Positions 22,740 through 33,481 of a stretch of 64,000 nucleotides of DNA are shown here, piece by piece. Within the stretch, counting starts at the first letter, position 1. Every line of letters starts with the position of its first letter. A program made the position numbers and the translations under genes. Source of the stretch: Galeopsis tetrahit (lineage: Eukaryota; Streptophyta; Magnoliopsida; Lamiales; Lamiaceae); assembly GCA_963675135.1 (NCBI GenBank), contig OY776128.1, positions 70,128,670-70,192,669 on the forward strand, read 5' to 3'. Below the pieces are notes generated by a model. It was not told where the DNA came from. It saw only the letters and a list, made by a program, of their open reading frames with translations, and did no database searches.

Positions 22740-24005
22740 TTAAGTTGAGTCAATTTGATCATAGAATTCAGGATAATTGAATGCAGGATCTAATTCAGGA
22801 TCATAATCAGGGGTGTTGTCCTCAATGTCAGGGACATTGGTATTTTCAACATTTTGAGTTCCCCCTTGATTATTTGACCTGTTGACTACCTCAGCAGGAA
22901 CTGCTTCTTCATTGGTAGTTGTTACCTGGATGTGAACTGGGATTGGATCATTCAGTTCACCATTCCTTTCAGTGGGATTTGCCTCAGGAAGGTTGCCTTC
23001 AGGATGGTTGTCCAACATAGAGTTTTCAGGTAGATTGGCTTGGACAACATCTATGAATTCAGTGTCTTTGTCTTTTAGGCTTAGTCTGGTTGTTCTTTGT
23101 GTGATTTCTTCTGATTCCAAGTTCTCATTCCTGAACTCATGAATAGATTCATCAAACACAACATGAGGTGTTTCTTCCACAATAAGAGTTTTCTTGTTGT
23201 AGACCCTGAAAGCTTTGCTGATTTGGGAGTATCCAAGAAACACTCCTTCATCAGCTTTGCTATCAAAGGCTTTCAACTGATCTTTCCCATTATTGTGAAT
23301 GAAACACTTGCAACCAAAAATGTGAAAGTAAGACACTTTAGGCATTCTTCCTTTCCAGAGTTCATAGGGGGTTTTGCCTTGCCCCTTAATAATCAAACAT
23401 CTATTTTGAGTATGGCATGCAGTGTTTATAGCTTCAGCCCAAAACCTCTTAGGTAAATTTGAATCAGCAATTAGAGTTCTAGCAGCTTCTTTTAAAGTTC
23501 TATTTCTTCTTTCTGCAACTCCATTCTGTTGGGGAGTTCTAGCTGCTGAGGTTTCATGAGCTATTCCATTAGATGTGCAATACTCATTGATGTATGAGTT
23601 AATGAACTCTGTGCCTTTATCAGATCTTATCTTGATAATGCTAAGGCTTTTCTCATTTGACAATCTCTTTAGAAGTTCAGGCAGTTTGACTTGAGTTTCC
23701 TTCTTATTAAGGAGAAATACTACCCATGTGAACCTAGAGAAATCATCTACTACAACCAATGTGTATTTTCTACCATTTATGCTTGCAGGGGTAATTGGTC
23801 CAAAAAGGTCCATATGCAATAGTTCAAGTACCCTTTCAGTAGAGATGACTGGTTTTCCCTTAAATGAGGCTTTGATCTGTTTTCCTTCTTGGCATGGTTT
23901 GCAAACATGCTCTTTAATGAAAACCTCATTAGGTAGTCCTTTGACTAATGCATTTCTAGCAATTTTGTTCATTGTTTTAAAGTTCAGGTGGTTTAATCTT
24001 TTATG
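22740..24005 (-). pseudogene. Copia integrase
   Basis: The GAG-pre-integrase zinc region (HKRLNHLNF, then CKPCQEGKQ) is followed by the integrase core. The core has HMDLFGPI and VVVDDFSRFTW, then RSDKGTEFIN, then PQQNGVAERRNRTLKEAAR with the catalytic glutamate. A linker rich in NLPE/HPEG words leads to the stop at 22740. A TGA (24006-24008) sits where a Trp codon is usual, just before HKRLNH, cutting it off from protease. It would insert the cDNA; the 5-bp duplication around the element is its footprint. Confidence 0.9.
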
Positions 24006-24434
24006 TCATAACCAACTTTGTTCACTAGAACTCTTAGCAATGAAGCATGCAGCATCAGTAGACTTGTCCCAGTCTGCAAAATACACATTTCCTTTCCTAG
24101 TTCCAGTCAGTAGAATTTGTTGAGTCTTATTCTTGATTAAGCATTTTCCACTTGAAAACTCAACATTGAAGTTTTTATCACAAAATTGACTGATACTTAG
24201 GAGATTATACTTGAGACCAGCCACATAAGATACATTGGATACTTTGATGTTACCAATCATCAAAGTACCATAACCTTTTGTAGTTGCTTGTGAGCTGTCT
24301 CCAAAAGTGACATTTGGGCCTTCTTTTTCAATAAAATCAGTGAGGAGTTCCTTGTTTCCAGTCATGTGCCTTGAGCATCCACTGTCAAGGTACCATGCTG
24401 TCTTTTTGCTCATGCTCCTCTTCTTGTGGCCCAA
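24006..24434 (-). pseudogene. Copia aspartic protease region
   Basis: The frame carries WYLDSGCSRHMTG, with the DSG catalytic triplet, then NVTFGDSSQATTKGYGT and LLSISQFCDKNFNVEF. It would cut the gag-pol polyprotein. It is in the same frame as gag, separated by a TAA and a TAG three codons apart (24441-24449), and as integrase, separated by the TGA at 24006-24008. Confidence 0.87.
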
Positions 24435-24446
24435 TGGTACCTACAA

Positions 24447-26915
24447 TTAGATGGGTTTAGGTACCCTTTGAGTTTTGGGTCCTGAGAGGTTAGTTGTACC
24501 TTTAGGAACCCAAACTTGCCTAATAACCTTGATTGATTCAAGGTGGCTAAGTTGTCTTCCTTTAGCATCTAAATACACTGTCTTTCCCTTAAATGCCTTT
24601 GGGAAAGTGTGTGTGAATGTGTTAAATCTATGAGTTTCAGGAGAGTTGTCAAGTCTCCTGAACTTTTGAGTTCTTTGTGCAGCTTGAGGGAATCTTTGAG
24701 GAAAGGTTTTCTTATGACCATTACCTTTTGGTATGAAGGGTTTTGGTTGTCTCATTTTATTTTGCCTTTGAGGAAAGTTGTCCCTAGGTCTATTCAGCTG
24801 AGGCTTTCTCAGAAGAGTTGGCCTAGGCTGATTATACCTTGGATACTTCCTCTGAACATTGTTCAGTAGAGTTGCCCTACCATTGGGTCTACTCTGCTGA
24901 CCAATATTCCTCTTGTGTTCGGGAGCCTTGGCCATTTCCTTAGGTTTTGGCCTAATCTCCTGAAACACTTGAGTAGGCATAACATCCATTTTGCCCTTTC
25001 CTTTGTTCAGTGGCTGAATTATTTCATTTTCAGTTTGTGCCACTGACTTAACAAAGATTCTCTTAGTGTTACTCACAGAAGCAACACTAAGACAAGGTGA
25101 AGATTCAAATGGATTAAAACCTAATCCACTTCTTTGAGCCATAGGTCTTTGATAACTCTGAATTTCCTCTATTGCTCTAGAGGATTTCTTCAGAGCAGAC
25201 ATCTTTAATTTCAGGCTCTCTTCACTTGATTTAAGAATATCATATTCATGTGAGAGGTTCTCAAACTTGGCATTGAGAATTTTGATTTCAAAATCTTTTC
25301 TCTTCTGAGAGAGAAGTTGATCATCAATCTCCTTTTGTTGGTCAACTATCCTGAGATTTGCTTCCTCAAGCTCTCTCAAGACTTGTTGATACAACTCAGT
25401 AGACTTGACATCAACAACTGCCTCAGAGTTTTTGGCAAGCTCAATAGCCAATCTTTCATTTTCCCTCACACAGTTATCATGAAATTCTTGTAACATAGTG
25501 AAATCTTCCATCAACTTTCCAAGGGAGAGTTTCAAGTTGACCTCACTATTGTTTTGTGAGATGAATGATGGTGAGCTAGAAGTGGAGGATACCTCATCAT
25601 CCTCAAGAGCCATGTTGCAGAAATCATCATCATCATCACTGTTGGAGAATAGTCCATCAGAGGAGTTGAGGCTTTCAGCACTATCAGATTCTTCACCAGC
25701 CATCATGGCCTTCCTGTTGGTGAATTTCCTATCTCTTTTGGCCTGCCTCTCCCTTCTCTCCTTAGAGCTTAATTCAGGGCAATCATACTGGAAGTGCCCT
25801 TTCTTTTTACAGTTATAGCACAGATCTTCATCATCTTCTTTCTTTGATTCTTCTCTTCTTTTTGATGATGAAGGTTCAGCTCTACTGGACCTTCTCCTAT
25901 CAGAGTACTTGTCCTCTGATCTTTTCTCTTCAGGCTTTTTGACTTCAGCCTGTGCTTCAGGAGAGTTGTATCTCCTGAATTTGTTGTCCTGGTAGAATTT
26001 CTTGTATCTACCAAACCTTGAGTTTAGCTTTTCAAACCTTCTAGCCATCAAGGCTAGTTCTTCCTTCATTTCAGTCTTTGAGACTGACTTTGATGATCTT
26101 GGAGTGGACTGCATCTCTGGTTCAGCAGTTTTGGCTTTGAATGCCACTCCCTTAGTAGGATTTGAAGGTTCCTCAATAGGCTTTCTTCTATTGAGGTCGA
26201 ACTCATAAGCTTTGAGTTCAGAGAAGATTTGTTGCATGGGCATGGTGGAAAGATCTTTGGTGTTTTGCATCATTACAGCATAGACATCCCACTTTTGAGT
26301 GGGACTTCTCAAGATCTTCAACCCCACTTCTCTCTTGGTGTAGACCTTGCCCAGTGAGTTGATTTCATTCATCACATCAGTGAATCTACCAGCAAACTTA
26401 TCAATGGATTCCTCAGACTCCATTGCAAACTGTTCAAATTTCTGCACAGCAACTTGGAGCTTATTCTCCTTGATCTTTTCAGTACCCTCACACATTTCAG
26501 CAAGAGTATCCCAAATTTCTTTGGCTGTTGTGCAGTGGTAGACTCTACCCATAATTGCATCTGGAATTGTTTGGTAGAGGGTGTTCATTGCTAGATAATT
26601 CAGATTATCCTTCCTCTTTTCATCAGTAGTGAAGTCATCTTCATCTTTGGGTAGTACATCTCTTGTATCTGCCCTTTGAGCCTCTGTGACTCTGGGATTG
26701 ACAAAGGTGAACACAAAAGGACCTCTTGTGATCACTCTCAACATATCAGTATGAAGAGATGCAAGATGAGCCCTCATTCTGATTTTCCAGAAATTATAGT
26801 TATCAATTGAGAACATGGGCAGTTTGTGATGTGAAATGTGGTTGACTGGATTTGTGGCCATGTTGTCCAATCCTTGGATAGTAGGAGGTGGAACAGCAGC
26901 ATTGTTGGTGGCCAT
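24447..26915 (-). CDS. Copia gag polyprotein (822 aa)
   Basis: The frame is intact from ATG 26915. The N-terminal part has MFSIDNYNFWKIRMRAHL and MGRVYHCTTAKEIWDTL, the retrotransposon gag fold. A Lys/Glu-rich stretch follows, then a CCHC knuckle, CYNCKKKGHFQYDC. Next come acidic Ser-rich sequence, a coiled-coil region of about 120 residues (LYQQVLRELEEANLRIVDQQ) and a basic Asn/Gln/Arg-rich tail. It would package the element RNA into particles. The long C-terminal extension after the knuckle is typical of SIRE-type gags. It is the only long frame of the element with no internal stop. Confidence 0.9.
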   Translation of the reverse strand: MATNNAAVPPPTIQGLDNMATNPVNHISHHKLPMFSIDNYNFWKIRMRAHLASLHTDMLRVITRGPFVFTFVNPRVTEAQRADTRDVLPKDEDDFTTDEKRKDNLNYLAMNTLYQTIPDAIMGRVYHCTTAKEIWDTLAEMCEGTEKIKENKLQVAVQKFEQFAMESEESIDKFAGRFTDVMNEINSLGKVYTKREVGLKILRSPTQKWDVYAVMMQNTKDLSTMPMQQIFSELKAYEFDLNRRKPIEEPSNPTKGVAFKAKTAEPEMQSTPRSSKSVSKTEMKEELALMARRFEKLNSRFGRYKKFYQDNKFRRYNSPEAQAEVKKPEEKRSEDKYSDRRRSSRAEPSSSKRREESKKEDDEDLCYNCKKKGHFQYDCPELSSKERRERQAKRDRKFTNRKAMMAGEESDSAESLNSSDGLFSNSDDDDDFCNMALEDDEVSSTSSSPSFISQNNSEVNLKLSLGKLMEDFTMLQEFHDNCVRENERLAIELAKNSEAVVDVKSTELYQQVLRELEEANLRIVDQQKEIDDQLLSQKRKDFEIKILNAKFENLSHEYDILKSSEESLKLKMSALKKSSRAIEEIQSYQRPMAQRSGLGFNPFESSPCLSVASVSNTKRIFVKSVAQTENEIIQPLNKGKGKMDVMPTQVFQEIRPKPKEMAKAPEHKRNIGQQSRPNGRATLLNNVQRKYPRYNQPRPTLLRKPQLNRPRDNFPQRQNKMRQPKPFIPKGNGHKKTFPQRFPQAAQRTQKFRRLDNSPETHRFNTFTHTFPKAFKGKTVYLDAKGRQLSHLESIKVIRQVWVPKGTTNLSGPKTQRVPKPI
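24637..24661. repeat. 25-bp near-palindrome of the dispersed copia motif in gag
   Basis: TCAGGAGAGTTG is followed after one base by an inverted copy, CAAGTCTCCTGA. It encodes the gag words FRRLDNSPE, and a near copy at 25957-25978 encodes FRRYNSPE. The same DNA motif also occurs in other frames and in non-coding parts of the element. Confidence 0.85.
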
Positions 26916-27037
26916 AATTCGAGAACAAATAGTCAGTCAAAATACAATAAGGATTTCAGAGAGATCAGTTCAGTGACCACAGCCAATATGTGATTTTTGA
27001 AAACCAAGATGGCTTTTCAGAAGCAGTGGTCTTTGAA

Positions 27038-27054
27038 CCCCTGCTCTGATACCA
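27038..27054 (-). other. Primer-binding site of the copia element
   Basis: On the minus strand TGGTATCAGAGCAGGGG lies two bases inside the 5' LTR. It is the classic initiator tRNA-Met primer site of plant copia elements. The leader between it and the gag ATG (26916-27037) shows nothing else. Confidence 0.95.
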
Positions 27055-27056
27055 CT

Positions 27057-28709
27057 TGTTGGTCCTGAAAGGAGTAGATAACAAGTGTATGGGGGGGGAA
27101 TACACTTGTATGGGAATTCTTTTCAAACTTGATCAAACCAGAGCTCAGCAAGGTTGTCTTGGACAACTCTGCTGAAGAAGATTAACTCTTCTAAGATAAT
27201 CAATCTACTAAGTACTATTGAGTACTTAGTTGAATAACTATCTAGGGGAGTTATGTGTGCGGAATAGTGGTTGGCCCTTTTAGTTTAAACTCCTTTAATA
27301 TCTGAAATCACTTAGTCAATGTAACACAGTCCAGTTTTCAGGGAACTTGTCCAAATAGGTTTTTGCACAGTCTTTGAATGTTTATCCTTGAAAGATCAGT
27401 TTTGTGTGCAGTGTTGATGTATTGTAAATACTTGAAATGTAAATCAACACAAGAGTTTATAGTGGTTCAGAGACTCAAGCTCCTACATCCACTTTCCCTG
27501 ATTTAACAGGATAATTCCTTCACTCTTGGAATTAACTTGTTTTATAGTGCCAAGGTGCACTTGATCAAGAACACCACTCTTGGTGAATTGATCCCTAGGA
27601 TGTCTAGAGTCCTAGTACCCTCTTCTCAACTCAGAACTGAACTGTTCTTCTCTCAACAGTCAGCTCCTACCACTTCTGCTACTACAACCTTCTCACTTTC
27701 ACTCTTGAAAGATATGAGGATTGAAGTAAGGTTCCAACTAATGAGATATCCTTTACAATGAAGATCAGTGTATAAGGATAGGATATCTCTCTAAGCTTGT
27801 GTATGGATATACAATGTAGTACAGCTTAGATGAAGTGTTTGAAGACTAAGATAGTCTTTGAAAGCTTTGAAAGCACTCTAGCTTGTAAGAACTTAAGGTT
27901 GGATGTGCTTTGTTGAGGTTCTAGTTGGATGCTTTCAAATGGTCTTCACACTTCTGTATTTATAGACAAATGAAGGATTTGCCCGTTGGAGAGGCAGCCT
28001 CCAATGTCCATAAATGTCTTCTTTCAGTTCTTCAACTTTGAAGACAGTTTCTTGATAGTGACATGTCCTCATTTGGGAAATAAACGGCTGTAAGAGCTTT
28101 GTCTTCATTCTGCAGCACTCTTCCCAATATCTGACTTTCAGATTCTCTTGTTAGAACTTGGACATCACTTCTGAAGGTTGTTCCAATGATAGGACAACTT
28201 TCCTCAACATTTGGACAACACTCCTTATCACTATCAGCAGTCTTGATTATCAGCAAGGTTGGCTTGCTCTTCTTCAGATGACTTGGCTCTTTCCCTTTAT
28301 TTCTCTTGAAGATGATCTTAGCTTGTTTCTTTGAAGATCTTTAGGGTGTGGTTGTCTCTTTCTCTTCAGCATAGTTGACCTCAGGCTTTCAGAGCACTTG
28401 ATCTTGATTAAATTGAGCTGAGACAACTCTTCTGGACAACTCTTCTGATCAGCATACTTGTCTTTCAGCAGACTTGATCATGATTCCAGAGTTTGAGCCT
28501 TGAGGGGACTTGTTCTTGATGTACTTCAAAGTATATGTTCCCCCTCAAATTGTGCATCTAATCATCTAAGAGCTACCTAACATATTAACTCCTCATCTAG
28601 CCTTTATACTATATGTTCTAACATGTCTAGAGCATATTCAATCATAACTTAGGCATGTCTCAGGGGGTTTTGGTATTTAATCAAAACATAACTCATTTTA
28701 TTCCCAACA
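27057..28709 (-). repeat. 5' LTR of the copia element
   Basis: Right-hand LTR, upstream in element orientation. Transcription of the element would run leftward, away from the DnaJ gene that starts at 29202. Confidence 0.95.
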
Positions 28710-28985
28710 CCCTCAGTTCCAGAAGAATTTGTAAAAATGTGTAATAAGTCATGTTTTGAGGGGTAGTTTTGTAAACTTTTATGAATAATGTAAAATAAAA
28801 AGTAAATTGAGTGTGAAAAAGTAATGACATATGGATAAATAAGGGTATATTTGAGTGTGGAAAAATAATGACATATAGATAAATAAGGGTATATTTTGAT
28901 GGTAAGAATTATGACAATATTTTCTTTTTTTATAGAGTGTGTAAATTGATATGGAAAATTCATTTATGAAAAGTGAGAGTAGTAT
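28710..28985. mobile_element. Stowaway-type MITE remnant split by the copia insertion
   Basis: The bases left of the copia element (TACTCCCTC at 13413-13421) and right of it (CCCTCAGTTCCAGAAG) together form a degenerate Stowaway end. Words such as GAGGGGTAGTTTTGTAAA and AGTAATGACAT match the intact Stowaway at 41414-41696. The right end is unclear (perhaps near GAGAGTAGTATA). A 48-bp tandem duplication is at 28811-28905, and a TA microsatellite follows. Confidence 0.6.
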
Positions 28986-29020
28986 ATATATATATATATA
29001 AGATTAAGATATGAGAGAAT

Positions 29021-29053
29021 CATGGGCCCAGGCCCATGAACACACAAGGCCCA
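29021..29053 (+). promoter_or_regulatory. GGCCCA/TGGGCC (site II-like) cluster upstream of the DnaJ gene
   Basis: CATGGGCCCAGGCCCATG (29021-29038) is an almost perfect palindrome with two GGCCCA-type elements, and another GGCCCA follows at 29048. Such TGGGCC/GGCCCA elements are common in plant promoters of growth-related and organelle-related genes and are bound by TCP factors. They lie 150-180 bp before the ATG. No clear TATA box was seen; the TA microsatellite at 28984-29001 is nearby. Confidence 0.5.
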
Positions 29054-29201
29054 GTCTATTTTTATAGAAGAAGAGAGAGCAGAGAAAGAAAGAATGTTAA
29101 AAAATAAATTAATAGGAGGAGTATACAAATTAGCAACCACGGAGAGACGAAAGAAGAAGCAAAAGAGGAGCGAAGGCGGAGGAGGTGAGGAGGAGTAAAG
29201 C

Positions 29202-32200
29202 ATGGGTGTGGACTACTACAAGTTACTTCAGGTGGACCGCTCTGCCAAGGACGATGACCTCAAGAAGGCATACCGGAAACTCGCTATGAAATGGCACCCC
29301 GACAAAAACCCTAACAACAAGAAAGAAGCCGAAGCTAAATTCAAGCAAATCTCCGAAGCCTACGACGTAATTATCCTCGATTACCTATTCCACATCCTTA
29401 TGATTTCACTAATTCCATTATTTTTTAAATTTAATGCAGGTTTTAAGTGATCCACAGAAGAGGTCTGTGTATGATCAGTTCGGTGAGGAGGGTTTGAAGG
29501 GCCAGATGCCGCCGCCCGATGCCGGCGGATTTTCCGGTATGCGCGACGGAGGTTCCCACACATTCCGCTTTAATCCCCGCAGCCCTGACGACATATTTTC
29601 CGAGTTTTTTGGGTTTACCAGCCCCTTTGGGGGAGGAGGGATGGGGGATATGCCCGGCGGCTCTAGAATGGGTGGTCAGAATTTTCCCAGGAGCGTCTTT
29701 GGGGAGGATATTTTTGCTTCTTTCAGGAATGCCGCTTCAAGTGGGGAAGGCGGTTCTGGTGGTGTTCCAAGGAAGGCGCCTCCGATTGAGCGGAATTTGC
29801 CCTGTAGTTTGGAGGATCTGTATAAGGGGACTACTAAAAAGATGAAGATTTCGCGTGATGTTTTGGACAACAGTGGGTAAACTCTCTATCTCTAATAATT
29901 GCTTGATTTGATTTTTAGTGTTTAAGTTGTTGTCTTGCTTTAGATTGTTGTCAGTAGCAAGTTTGGAAATTTGGTGGTGTGGACTTGATTAGTTGATTTT
30001 TTGCTTGTAATTGGTGTTGGTTGGGTGGAAGAAAGATGCTATTGTTGAATGCTAAAACTTTAATCTTTCGAGCTTCTGTGGTGAAGCCTTAGCTTTTTGA
30101 GTCATAGTCATTTGAAAAAAATGGTAACTTTGATGATATCGCCGTTTCTTAAGATGAATACCCATAACTGGGTATAACGGAATGACATTTAATGGAATTA
30201 TCTAGTATATCTACTGATAAATTGGTGGTATCTGTAGCAAATTTGGATATTTTCTGTGTGAGATTAACTACTCGAATACGTTATTAGTTAATTTGTCGCT
30301 TGCAAATGATTGGTCTTGGCTGGGTGCAAGATGTCTTTTTTGACACTTTCACACGTGTCGAGCTGGTGGAGCTATAGTTGTTGGAAGTGCATCCTCTTTT
30401 TTTTGGTAACTTTCTCAGTAGGTCATGATAGAAATGACCAGATATATAGAACGTCAAGTGCTTCTTTTGCCTTTTTGTTGTTGTTTTTTTTTTTTTTTGC
30501 ACCCACCGTCCCACGTTGACTTGAGACCTCCAAGTTCTTGTCTATTTGTCTTTTTCCGCATGCCCTGCGACAACAATGTCAATTGAATAGGGAATGTAAG
30601 TATCTGTCTTGCCTAGAGAGATATATGCATGGGAAACCCCCTCGAAAATATTAGACTTGTTTCTTTATCAGATTCCTTGCATCAAATACTGTATTCTTGC
30701 AAAATTAAGTACAGAACCTCACTGTCTTCGACAAAGTTGCTTCTTCCACATTCACCAAATTTCGTCTTCAGTAGATCTTTCACTCAGTTAGTGAAAAAAA
30801 TTCTGATCAATAGTAGAAAATAGATTATACCTAATGTATCTGGGTAAGAACTTTATGCTGCAGGTTTTCCTACATGTTGGATTTCAGCATATGGTTAAAA
30901 CTTCTATGAAGTTTTTGTTTATGAAATATGATGATGAATGTATAGATCATGGAAGATTATGAGGCTTGACTTACTTGCTATGTGTTTTGTCAAATAATTA
31001 AATAATTACGTAATTGTTCCCAATAATGTATTTGAGACACTCTCTTGTGTGCCGTCTCACATGAGATAAATCAAAACTCATCAGTTAGTCAAAAGAAAAT
31101 ATCAAACCGGGTTATTGGGCAAGTCATAAGTGTGTACATATGTATATAATTTGGATTTTGTCTCACTCAACTATTTACCTTGTATTTCTAAGCTGTTATA
31201 GAACATTTTTTTTGTGTAACATTTGTTTCTCTAATCTCTACAAACAGGCTTCTTGGAGTATCTTATCTTTTTCTCATGGAAAGATAATCTTTTAAGTTTT
31301 AAGTGAGAATTGTTGTTTTGGGAGCTTATCATCTTCAATCATTTTGAATTTGTCAACATGATGGTCTCATTGTGTTCTGATATCATGTTCACTGCTGCCT
31401 GGCTGGAAAGTTTATCCTCATTCAAGGCACAAACTTATTACATCTTGTAAAACTTGTGTTTTTTCATAAAGAATTGAAAACCTAAAGGCTCAGAAGTCTA
31501 TTTTTCCTGAAGTAATTCTGTCTTTGTTTTTTATGCAGACACATTATCTTTATGGAAGATATAATCTTAGTGAATCATTTTGTGATGCATGGTACTGGTT
31601 ATCTGTTTAGGTTTCTGTATAACTGTATAAGTATGTTTTCTTTGCTTTACCGGTTTAGTAAATGTCCGAAACTTTTGTATCAAACACGGTCACTTCTCCA
31701 TGCTCTCTTCTTTATTTTTGGAATGTAGAAATTCATTGCATTGCAGAAAACTTTTTAAATGTTTGACTTCCCATCATATTTCATTCCTTGATAGTAGCAG
31801 CCCATATATAGAAGCATTTTTACTTGGAATTGCAATTTTTTATCAATAAACCACATTAAGTAACTAATACTCCAGCTATTATGATGTTTCTCATTTCTTA
31901 GTATTAACAAAACATTATGACTTATAGGGTGCAAATTTAGAGGGTGTAATTCAGGCCATGGTGAACAACTCAACGCACTCAGGAATATATGTTACTACAT
32001 GATCTACACACTAAAGAACAATTATACTTGAGTCTGATAAAACTTCCCTTGGTTTTGCTAACTAGGTATAAGACTAGAGTGTTTTATGGATCAAATTGTT
32101 GGTCTACCAAATATTACTAGATTTATAACAAATAATAGCTTTAAAAAGACATGTTGTACTTAGATAAAATTGAGAACACGTGTTGTGACGTTAGGAGTAC

Positions 32201-32849
32201 CAATGGTTCCATTTTAGGACGCCCTATTGTTAATACCATTAGGTCAGGAGTTGAGTTATCCATCCTCTTGATTGCATAATCAAAAGAGAACTCATCACTT
32301 GACCAGTTAACACATGTTTTATATATTGTATATTCCTGTTTTGTTACCAGTTCATACTTATATTGAGCAACAATACTTATGGCATCTCGTTTTCTATTAT
32401 TCCTTGACAGGAGAAACACCATGGAGGAAATCCTTACCATTGAAATTAAGCCCGGGTGGAAGAAGGGCACAAAAATAACATTTCCAGAGAAGGGAAATGA
32501 ACAACCAGGGATCATACCCTCTGACCTAGTCTTCATTATCGATGAAAAGCCTCATAGCGTGTTCAAAAGAGATGGAAATGATCTGATCGTCACCCAAAAG
32601 CTTTCCTTGGTTGAAGCTCTCACTGGGTTTACTGCACAAGTGACTACGCTTGATGGGCGAAATCTAACAATACCCATAAACAGCATTGTTAGTCCCACCT
32701 ATGAAGAAGTTGTTAAAGGAGAAGGAATGCCGATTCCCAAAGAACCAGGCAAAAAGGGGAATTTAAGGATCAAGTTTAATATTAAGTTTCCGAGCAGGCT
32801 TACTCCTGAGCAGAAAACCGGCATCAAGCGACTGTTGACAACTTCGTGA
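29202..32849 (+). CDS. Class II DnaJ / HSP40 co-chaperone (DNAJB1-like)
   Basis: The model joins 29202-29366, 29440-29876 and 32411-32849 (346 residues); all junctions are GT/AG and the frame is continuous. The J domain covers residues 1-70 and carries the HPD motif (WHPDKN, residues 32-34) that stimulates Hsp70 ATPase. A Gly/Phe-rich region follows (about 78-150, e.g. GGGGMGDMPGGSRMGG). The C-terminal substrate-binding region has EEILTIEIKPGWKKGTKI, DLVFIIDEKPHSVF and NLRIKFNIKFPSRL. No CxxCxGxG zinc finger is present, which makes it class II; no signal peptide is seen, so it is probably cytosolic. The second intron is long (2534 bp) and AT-rich. The copia LTR ends about 490 bp upstream, so part of the old promoter may have been displaced. 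Confidence 0.93.
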
Positions 32850-33200
32850 AGGTGGAGTGCTCTACCATTGTAAGATTGCCCTTTTTTCCCCTGGTTTGTG
32901 TTATCCTGAGTCAGAACCACAGTTTCTTTCATAAAGAATTGTTTAGGTTTTTTTTTCTCAGATGGATTACATATGAACTTGTTTTGTTTCCTAATTTATT
33001 TGATCCATTTTGCCATCATCAGGCCTTGATTGACGTGAGTGATCTATGCCAACTCAGATGCTTCTCTTACTTTAGCTTCTTTGGTCTTGTTTTGTCTTAC
33101 AATTATCTTCATCGGTATGTTTCTTGTTAAAACCATTACATGCTTCTTTTTTCCTTCTCTTTACTTTTTGGTTGTGTCTTAGACGATTCCATTTCCAGGT
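32850..33200 (+). other. Probable 3' UTR of the DnaJ gene
   Basis: T-rich sequence after the stop with no further coding similarity. Poly(A) site not determined. Confidence 0.45.
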
Positions 33201-33394
33201 CAAATAATATGAGCATAGTCAAGTTTCGTACTTTCAAGATTATATACTGAGATGTGACTATTTTTGTACGAGCATGTGTTCTAGAAGGCCCCACTTAGGC
33301 ACAGTGTCCAAGTTTACTGCGTCTGCATTTTACCTCCAAACTCCCTGCCAAACCCCATTTTGGCACTATCCTTTAGGAAATTATTTTTGCTACC

Positions 33395-33481
33395 CTGCTG
33401 GGTAGTGTCTAGCAGGGTTTAAATTGTTGTAGGGCACAACACACTACCCAGCAGGGTTTTAAATTGTTGTAGGGGCACAAC
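33395..33481. repeat. Short direct and inverted repeats (AGCAGGGTTT unit)
   Basis: AGCAGGGTTTAAATTGTTGT occurs at 33411 and again, with small changes, at 33450, giving a unit of about 39 bp. CTGCTGGGTAGTGT at 33395 is inverted at 33441-33454. A small unclassified element or its remnant. Confidence 0.6.

Larger units (their letters stand above)
13422..28709 (-). mobile_element. Complete SIRE-type Ty1/copia retrotransposon, 15.3 kb
   Basis: Two LTRs of 1655 and 1653 bp with TGTTGG...CCAACA ends are flanked by the perfect 5-bp duplication CCCTC (13417-13421 and 28710-28714). On the minus strand the order is 5' LTR (right), tRNA-Met-type primer site, gag with a CCHC knuckle, protease, integrase, reverse transcriptase with YVDD and RNase H, then a long extra frame, polypurine tract and 3' LTR. 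Integrase before RT makes it copia; the gag/pol style and extra ORF point to the SIRE lineage. I counted roughly nine substitutions plus two small indels between the LTRs, so it is young. Every pol module is nevertheless separated by an in-frame stop. At 15.3 kb it is larger than usual for copia, mainly because of the extra frame. Confidence 0.93.

Noticed and set aside
28940..28965. GAAAATTC as a heat shock element for the DnaJ gene
   Set aside because: Only one GAAnnTTC pair, without the three adjacent units expected; too weak to claim.
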